A stretch of 64,000 nt of DNA from Homalodisca vitripennis (lineage: Eukaryota > Arthropoda > Insecta > Hemiptera > Cicadellidae), in assembly GCF_021130785.1 (NCBI RefSeq), contig NC_060213.1, positions 115,584,501-115,648,500 of the forward strand, read 5' to 3'. The notes under the pieces were generated by a model that was not told the origin of the DNA, ran no database searches, and worked only from the letters and a program-made list of their open reading frames with translations. How positions within the stretch are numbered: the stretch's first letter is position 1; each line of letters starts with the position of its first letter. Shown in pieces: positions 58,298-64,000 of the stretch. A program made the translations under genes and the position numbers.

Positions 58298-60305
58298 TAT
58301 GCCGCTATATTATATTATGTGAACAATATATTTTAAAACCCCTTCAGTTTATTTATTAATCACAAACAAAGATTTCTAATAAATTAATGAAATAAATACC
58401 ATGAAATTTAAAATAAACTAAAATTTAAAAGAACTTACAGGTAAATAAATGTTAAAACACTTGTTTATGCAAATACTGTTGAGTATGTATCTTGACGGTT
58501 ATTTGTAACTATAACGCAAAATTAATATGACATACAAAAAGTGTATGCGATCCTTCCACTTAAAACCCCTCCAAAACTTGTGCAAATGACGGTCCATTTA
58601 TTACTTATAGAAAAGGCGATCTATTGATTTTATGATAAACTAGGTTAAGTGTAATTCAACTTGGCTCTAAGCTCCTGTATTAATAGAAGTAAATGATTTG
58701 GAAATGAACTCAGTAATAGTGTTGAGTAGAATTGACATATTTTATTTCAACAAAAGTATTTTTTTTTATAGACTTTTGGATAAAATAAATACTTTAAGAT
58801 GCATTTACGCCCATGTAAAGGTAGTAAAATCTTGTGGTAATATCTTAGAAAATTCGTTCACTAATTAAGTTGCGAAAAACCTTTCAATTATATACCATTT
58901 ATCTTATTTATGAACTTTTAATGATTACAGTTCACAGACACTCAAATAAACCTAATTTTGAAGATTCTGATTATATTAGTAATTGCAACAAAAACATTAA
59001 GAGTTTTAAACTCAGCGAAACAAATCTAAATTATTGTCAAGTAATTGCTGAAGATACGATCTTTTCGGACAAATAATACAGGTATAACTTTCAAAACTAT
59101 TGGCTTAAGAGATAATATTACAAACTACTGTATGCAATACTTTAAGAAAAGTATGAAGGCGTAATATAGCAATTATTAAACAATATGTGTTCTTCAATTG
59201 AGGTAAACAAAGCTATAAAGTGGTCACATAAAGAAACAAGTGGCGTACTAGTTACAGTAAAGTTTTACCTAAACATCTTACAGTCGGAGTCTGACCCACT
59301 TGAGTTGATAAGATATGGCAACAGACGTGACTCTACTGTTCCATTTCCTGCCTTTCCGCTGGAAACTGACTAGATGTAATGTGATACAAGGTACAGTAAA
59401 CAGGTTATTTATGTCCCTGTACTCTTACTCTTATTCTACATATCTTCTTGGTATGCTCCATATATAAAGCATCATTTAAATGTTATTGCTTGCAGAATAT
59501 TCTAATATAAAAATGTTTTTTCTTTGTTAAAAATATACAGACTTGAAAACAAAAAATCTATTCAAGGAACTAAAAAGTAAAATATACTGTAGTTTTATTA
59601 ATTTTTTTTAATAAATTAAAAGCAAACAACAGCAAGATACAGAAAATGTTTAACAAACATTTGTATCACACAATTAATTCTAATGTTATATATTATTAAG
59701 ACATTTTTCGTGAGATTTTTAAATTTATGTTAAATACTATACAATAAAATGAACCATTCACTAGAATTAGCCATGATTTACATTAATAAAATGTACAGTT
59801 TAACGTACTATTATGCTATGGTTTGTGTGTAGTGGGTACTAAGGATCCTAATAATATCCACGAATAATTTAGATATAAATAAATAGTTTACTCGGGAAGG
59901 CAAAACATAAAACAAAGGCCCTTTCGCAGCTTTTATAATACTTTTCGGATAGAGTATTGACACAGAAACAAAAATAAATGCCACCTACTAATTCCAAATT
60001 TACCAAACCAACTTATATATAAGTTTTTTAACACATATTAAAATGTCCTGTTATGATTAACACTAGCCTCACAAAACTATATTAAATCTTTAAAGTGGTA
60101 ACGTTTAGTATCTTTAGCTGGTTGTGTGGCACGGATATAACTATTATTTATGTAGGCCTATGTAATGGTCAGGTGTAAGTGTATAAGTCTAGGGAAAATA
60201 TAATCTGAGGACAATATCTTCAAATTTATAACCCTTCTGATACTCTGCAATTTCGAGCTCTCATAATACTGTCGTAGCTTAAGATATATTTATATCTTAG
60301 AAATA
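56405..60305. other. AT-rich DNA with one microsatellite, no supported gene
   Basis: Frames at 56,871, 58,870 and 59,185 are short, lack motifs and have no splice context. 60,282-60,302 contains a small TAAGATATA/TATATCTTA hairpin just before the tandem array. Confidence 0.45.
58205..58299. repeat. (TA)n/(TG)n microsatellite
   Basis: About 30 TA units followed by about 14 TG units. The alternating purine-pyrimidine tract is prone to Z-DNA and slippage. The frame through it is spurious. Confidence 0.95.
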
Positions 60306-60312
60306 GTTAGTT

Positions 60313-60895
60313 CTCACCACTATCTATTTCAGGATATACCAGGTTGTGTGCTCATATAGTGCAAAGTGGCTGTCGCCTCCTACACTATTAGTGTATTAGC
60401 TTATTCCATATACACATCTTGCAAACAGAATGTGCGTGTTGTTTACTCACATTTAGTCTCACCACTATCTATTTCAGGATATACCAGGTTGTGTGCTTAT
60501 ATAGTGCAAAGTAGCTCTCGCCTACTACACTATTAGTGTATTAGCTTATTCCATATACTCATCTTGCAAACATAATGTGCGTGTTGTTTACTCACATTTA
60601 GTCTCACCACTATCTATTTCAGGATATACCAGGTTGTGTGCTTATATAGTGCAAAGTAGCTCTCGCCTACTACACTATTAGTGTATTAGCTTATTCCATA
60701 TACACATCTTGCAAACAGAATGTGCGTGTTGTTGTTTACTCACATTTAGTCTCACCACTATCTATTTCAGGATATACCAGGTTGTGTGCTTATATAGTGC
60801 AAAGTGGCTCTCGCCTCCTACACTATTAGTGTATTAGCTTATTCCATATACACATCTTGCAAACAGAATGTGCGTGTTGTTTACTCACATTTAGA
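60313..60895 (+). repeat. 145-bp tandem repeat, four copies
   Basis: Units start at 60,313, 60,458, 60,603 and 60,751 (CTCACCACTATCTATTTCAG). Periods are 145, 145 and 148 bp; the third unit gained one GTT triplet in TTGTTGTTTACTC. Identity looks above 96 percent. Each unit contains TACACTATTAGTGTA, a 6-bp-arm hairpin, and CTATTTCAG|GATA, which would pass as a splice acceptor. A partial echo (AGTATCTATTTCAGGTCAG) follows at 60,931. There is no open frame through the unit. Confidence 0.95.
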
Positions 60896-61044
60896 GATGA
60901 CCAATCTCTCTGATTTCGCTAGTTTTTTCTTAGTATCTATTTCAGGTCAGATCGAAAACAAAAGAATTATTTTGTCATAGAACAGGAGAAACTCTAAAAA
61001 TGCTCAGAAGACCAGCTGTTACACCATAATCAATGCCCAATATA

Positions 61045-62025
61045 CAGCGTGGCCCATAAGTCAGTTGTCAGAAATGAAAATACAAAGTTACCAGAAAAGT
61101 ACAAATATTTTATTTTTACCAAGTACAGTATTATTAATTTTATTATTATTACTTATTTTTAATTATTATTTTAAAGAGTATCTAACCTACAATAGGTGCT
61201 GAAAGTGACTTCCACGTTGTTCTATACAAACATTGCATCTTTTCAACACTGAATATCCCTGCCCATACACTTTCGCCAGGAACCTTCAGTTCTGTTTCCA
61301 TCACCACATGTGGATTAGTAGAATCCCAATAAACACAGTTATGTCGATTCACTCTGCCATTCACTTTAAAAGTCGCTTCATCGCTCCAAAGAATGCATTT
61401 TGAAAAGATTGGATCAGCTTCAGCTCGGATTGTGAACCATTCGCTGAATTCCAAACGCCTGTGGGGATCTTCTTCATTTAGACCTTGAAGTAAAGTAGGC
61501 CTATATGCTTTTATTTCAAAGTGTTCTGCATCCTTTGTAGACTTGTTCTTGGTAATCTATATTCCTTGGACGCTTTCCTTTGAGATTTAGTAGGCGAATG
61601 CACAAAAAATTGTGCAACAACATTATGATTCTCTTCTGTAGTTACAGACACTGGCCTACCTGAACGAGAAAGCTCCGCCAGTGACCCAGTTTCTTCGAAC
61701 CTTGCATTTAATTTCCGAATCCCTTGTCGAGATGGAGGTCTAACGTTTGGAAAACGTTCCACAAACGAATCACACACATCAATGTAATTACGATCATATT
61801 TCCACCATGATTATAACGCTGTTCTGTACTTAACTTCCTATTCATCGTTGACTAAACCTCAACCTCAATATAACTAAATGTAACCTGAAACTGCTATTGT
61901 AAAGTAACTTAGCGTAACTGCTGCCGGGTTAACAACTTAGTCAAGTTCACAACAGACTGCAATTGCGCTAGTCAAATAATCGTCTAAAAAAACTGCAAGT
62001 GACAACTGACTTATGGGCCACCCTG
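61045..62025 (-). mobile_element. Tc1/mariner-superfamily transposon, internally deleted
   Basis: 981 bp between TA target duplications (61,043-61,044 and 62,026-62,027). Terminal inverted repeats are 26 bp with one mismatch: CAGCGTGGCCCATAAGTC then AGTTGTCA at 61,045-61,070, and its reverse complement at 62,000-62,025 with CAGGGTGG. The transposase relic runs on the minus strand. The length is below that needed for a full transposase of this group, in line with the missing catalytic core. Clean ends and target duplication suggest a fairly recent insertion of an already defective copy, or decay after insertion. Confidence 0.9.
61182..61845 (-). pseudogene. IS630-Tc1-mariner family transposase, deleted and frameshifted
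   Basis: DDE-type cut-and-paste transposase relic. ATG at 61,845 (MNRKLSTEQR), then a frameshift. The N-terminal helix-turn-helix part is at 61,777-61,511 (PPSRQGIRKLNARF, SRSGRPVSVTTEEN, RLPRTSLQRMQN), followed by a frameshift near 61,530. Then comes AYRPTLLQGLNEEDPHRRLE and the first catalytic Asp in CILWSDEATFKVNGRVNRHN (about 61,382). After VPGESVWAGIFS the second and third acidic catalytic residues are missing. The sequence jumps to the C-terminus RCNVCIEQRGSHFQHLL, which is readable in another frame (61,240-61,187). An internal deletion near 61,250 thus removed roughly a third of the protein. The two N-terminal frames and the D1 frame are separated by single-base shifts. The element cannot encode an enzyme, but its ends could be mobilised by a related transposase. 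Confidence 0.85.
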
Positions 62026-62027
62026 TA

Positions 62028-62418
62028 TGATGTGGTGTGTTTGAGTGTAGTTTTATTGAAAATTACAGTTAGTTTTTATGGAAAAATGTTATAATAATAT
62101 AATATAATCTTGCACAGCTGTTACGGTTCACACAAAATTGAGAGCTTTTAGACTAGGAGTAGAGCGACCATTTGCACTTTAAAAGCACACAACTTAAATC
62201 TAGCGTTTCTATAAATCTACAGAGAAATACTTCATAGTATAAAAATCGGTAGTCAGCAACTCTACATTGGATAAATTCGACATATGAAGGCAATAAGAAA
62301 AGATCATTAGTTCTCAGATAATATTTTTTGAGGCTTGATACATCCAAAACTGACCATTAGGCCACTAGATAAAGAGATCTAGAGTCACAACTTTAAGCAT
62401 ATATGGTTAGATGCTGCT
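62028..62418. other. AT-rich spacer between the two transposons
   Basis: No gene or repeat was supported. The 64-codon minus frame at 62,153 has no recognisable feature. Confidence 0.4.
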
Positions 62419-62441
62419 TTAACATAAAAATAAATAATGAC

Positions 62442-62447
62442 TTTATT
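62442..62447 (-). terminator. Polyadenylation signal of the non-LTR element
   Basis: AATAAA on the minus strand about 105 bp after the ORF2 stop, followed by a T/A-rich tail. It marks the likely 3' end of the retrotransposon transcript. Confidence 0.6.
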
Positions 62448-62549
62448 TTCAAGCGAATTTCAGTATTTACAAACTGCTTTTCAAATTAACTCAGGTCAAT
62501 TACATAATAAGCTGAAACAGCATAAAATAAAGTATACATAAGTGGCTAC

Positions 62550-64000
62550 CTAATAACTTAAGTTAATTTCTTTTAACTTCCTTTTAAAACTACTTAAGGG
62601 TAGGGTTTTAACAGCAGGTGGTAGGGCATTGTATTCCTTGGGTCCAAAGTACGAGAATCCCCTCTTGCCCCTCTACAGGTGAACCCTCGGCAGTTGCAGC
62701 ATGGCGTCCTGCCGAGTATGACGTTCCCTGACCACCGACCGCAAAATCAATCTTTTGTTCAGGTACGCAGGTCTACCAGTGTCAAGAACCTTGTGGACTA
62801 TGGTGACAGTTTGTCTCCTACAAATCTCCTTAATAGTTAACACACTTGCTTTCCGGCAGTAACTTGTAATATGGTCAAATTTACGAATATTGTAAACAAA
62901 CCTTACTGCACAGTTTTGGAGCCTATGAAGAATTGTAAGTTGTTCCTGACTCAAGCTGTAACCAAACACGGGAAGTGAATATTCAATTATAGGGAAAACA
63001 AGGGCTGCACAAGTTGCAACTTTGCAGCCTCGGGAAGAATATTCTTCAGCCTGTAAAGCATCCTAAGTTTGCACATAACTCTACGATGTATCAACTCAAT
63101 CTGGCTATTGAAAGTAACCTCCGAGTCTATGCTGACTCCAAGAATCTTCAACCTATCACACCTTAATAAATCAACACTATTGAGCGAAATATTTCCCATA
63201 TCAGCATTTAGGGTCTGTTTACCAAAGTGCATGACCGAGCACTTTTCAAGGTTCAGCCTGAGACCGTGATCTTCTGACCATTTACTAACTGCTAACAAAT
63301 CATTTCTCAGCTGAATACAAGCCTCGTTTGCCTCTGAGGGATGGTAAGATAGCAAGAGTTGACAATCATCTGCATAGGCATGCAATGAACAGAAATTTAA
63401 CTGGCTGTCCAAACCTACAACATACAAAATAAACAGAATTGGCCCCAAACAACTCCCCTGGGGAACTCCTACAGCTTTAGGTAACCATTCTGAAAACCGA
63501 CCATCAACCTTTGTCACTTGAGACCTGCCTCTCAAATACGATGAAAACCACCTCAGTGACAAATCATCGAACCCGTAAAACTTCAACTTTGCTAGTAAGA
63601 CATCATGATTTACCGAATCAAAGGCTTGTCTGTAGTCCAGGGCAGCTACGACACTGCACATTTTGTTATTTCTGGCCCTGCAGACTTCATCTACCATATT
63701 TAAAAGTGCAGAGCAAGTGCTGAAGCCTCTCCTGAATCCCGACTGTGTTTCGGACACGATTTTCTCATTTTCAATATATGAAATAATTTGTTCTGTCACG
63801 ACCTTTTCCATCACCTTTGATATAGTTGGGAGTAAAGAAATAGGTCTAAACTGAGAGGCAGTAGAAGCATTTGGTACCTTGGGGAGGGGAACCACGACGC
63901 TTTTCTTCCATGCCGTCGGATAACAACCATCCATCAGTGATTTATTGATAAGGTGAGTAATTACTCCAGAACAATATGGACTTAAGCCTTTCACCATATG
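62550..64000 (-). pseudogene. Reverse transcriptase ORF2, partial, one frameshift and one stop
   Basis: RNA-directed DNA polymerase for target-primed reverse transcription. The frame is open from the window edge to 62,987 (336 codons from the Met at 63,997, which is internal). By residue from that Met: FRPISLLPTISKVMEK near 50, motif A AALDYRQAFDSVNHD with catalytic Asp at 121, GVPQGSCLGPILF at 177-189, and HAYADDCQLL with the YADD box at 208-211. A single-base loss near 62,990-63,010 shifts the frame to IIEYSLPVFGYSLSQEQL, LHRLQNCAVRFVYNIRKF and so on. A TAG at 62,675-62,673 then interrupts it. The conserved tail RGFSYFGPKEYNALPPAV then KTLPLSSFKRKLKEINLSY ends at 62,552-62,550. With just two lesions this is a young copy, but it is not functional as read. 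Confidence 0.9.

Larger units (their letters stand above)
62420..64000 (-). mobile_element. Non-LTR retrotransposon, 3' part, cut by the window edge
   Basis: The minus strand carries the second half of an ORF2, a short 3' UTR of about 110 bp and an AATAAA signal (62,447-62,442), followed by an ATTATTTATTTTTATG tail near 62,440-62,425. The 5' part lies beyond 64,000. Domain order and motif wording fit the Jockey/CR1/L2 group of LINE-like elements. No apurinic endonuclease domain is in view because it would lie upstream. Target duplication cannot be checked. Confidence 0.85.

Noticed and set aside
60313..60895. CRISPR-like array or tandem exon cluster
   Set aside because: The units are contiguous with no spacers, the organism is eukaryotic, and no open frame crosses a unit.
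63069..63854. Plus-strand frames opposite the reverse transcriptase
   Set aside because: Antisense shadows of the minus-strand ORF2.

Overview
This is a eukaryotic nuclear window, strongly AT-rich by eye, with long (TA)n and (TG)n microsatellites, spliceosomal introns inside a transposon, and transposon families typical of arthropods (Helitron with introns, a Tc1/mariner-superfamily DNA transposon, a Jockey/CR1/L2-type non-LTR retrotransposon). An insect is the most likely source; I cannot name the species. No complete host protein-coding gene is visible. At most there are a few short exon-like islands, so the window is probably intergenic or deep inside very large introns.

Layout. 0.7-10.8 kb and 42.3-49.7 kb are two diverged, collinear, same-orientation copies of one ancestral segment (an old segmental duplication, about 39-43 kb apart), each since modified by separate insertions. 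Within copy 1 lie a 35-37 codon island open on both strands (5.95 kb), a GC-rich block with splice donors at both edges (6.5-6.7 kb), an LTR-like block (9.6-10.3 kb) and a Helitron 5' end (10.5 kb). A TATA-containing promoter-like block on the minus strand sits near 17.3 kb. At 19.6-20.0 kb a tRNA-like sequence (intact A and B boxes, odd anticodon loop) is the loop of a long inverted repeat and lies between two 105-bp direct repeats.

22,985-31,662 is the best-resolved region: two Helitrons placed head to head, 5' end against 5' end, with 2 bp between them. The left one (minus strand, 5.5 kb) carries a decayed Rep-helicase gene in which the HUH motif, the two catalytic tyrosines, the Walker A motif and the C-terminal helicase motifs can still be read, along with two introns. 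The right one (plus strand, 3.2 kb) is non-autonomous, built from inverted blocks and a roughly 100-bp minisatellite. Both have A|TC starts, CTAG|T ends and a 3' hairpin.

31.7-60 kb is mostly unassigned AT-rich DNA with relics: a non-LTR C-terminal remnant (32.5 kb), several interspersed-repeat fragments, a perfect 52-bp palindrome (53.6 kb), and candidate exons at 52.7 kb (minus, SLC22-like N-terminus) and 54.8 kb (plus, a C-terminal tail). From 60.3 kb to the end comes a four-copy 145-bp tandem repeat, an internally deleted 981-bp Tc1/mariner-superfamily element with 26-bp terminal inverted repeats, and the 3' part of a non-LTR retrotransposon running off the right edge.

Functionally the readable genes all belong to mobile elements and all are damaged, except the reverse-transcriptase segment, which stays open for 336 codons before its first break. 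All family assignments come from reading motifs; no database search was possible.
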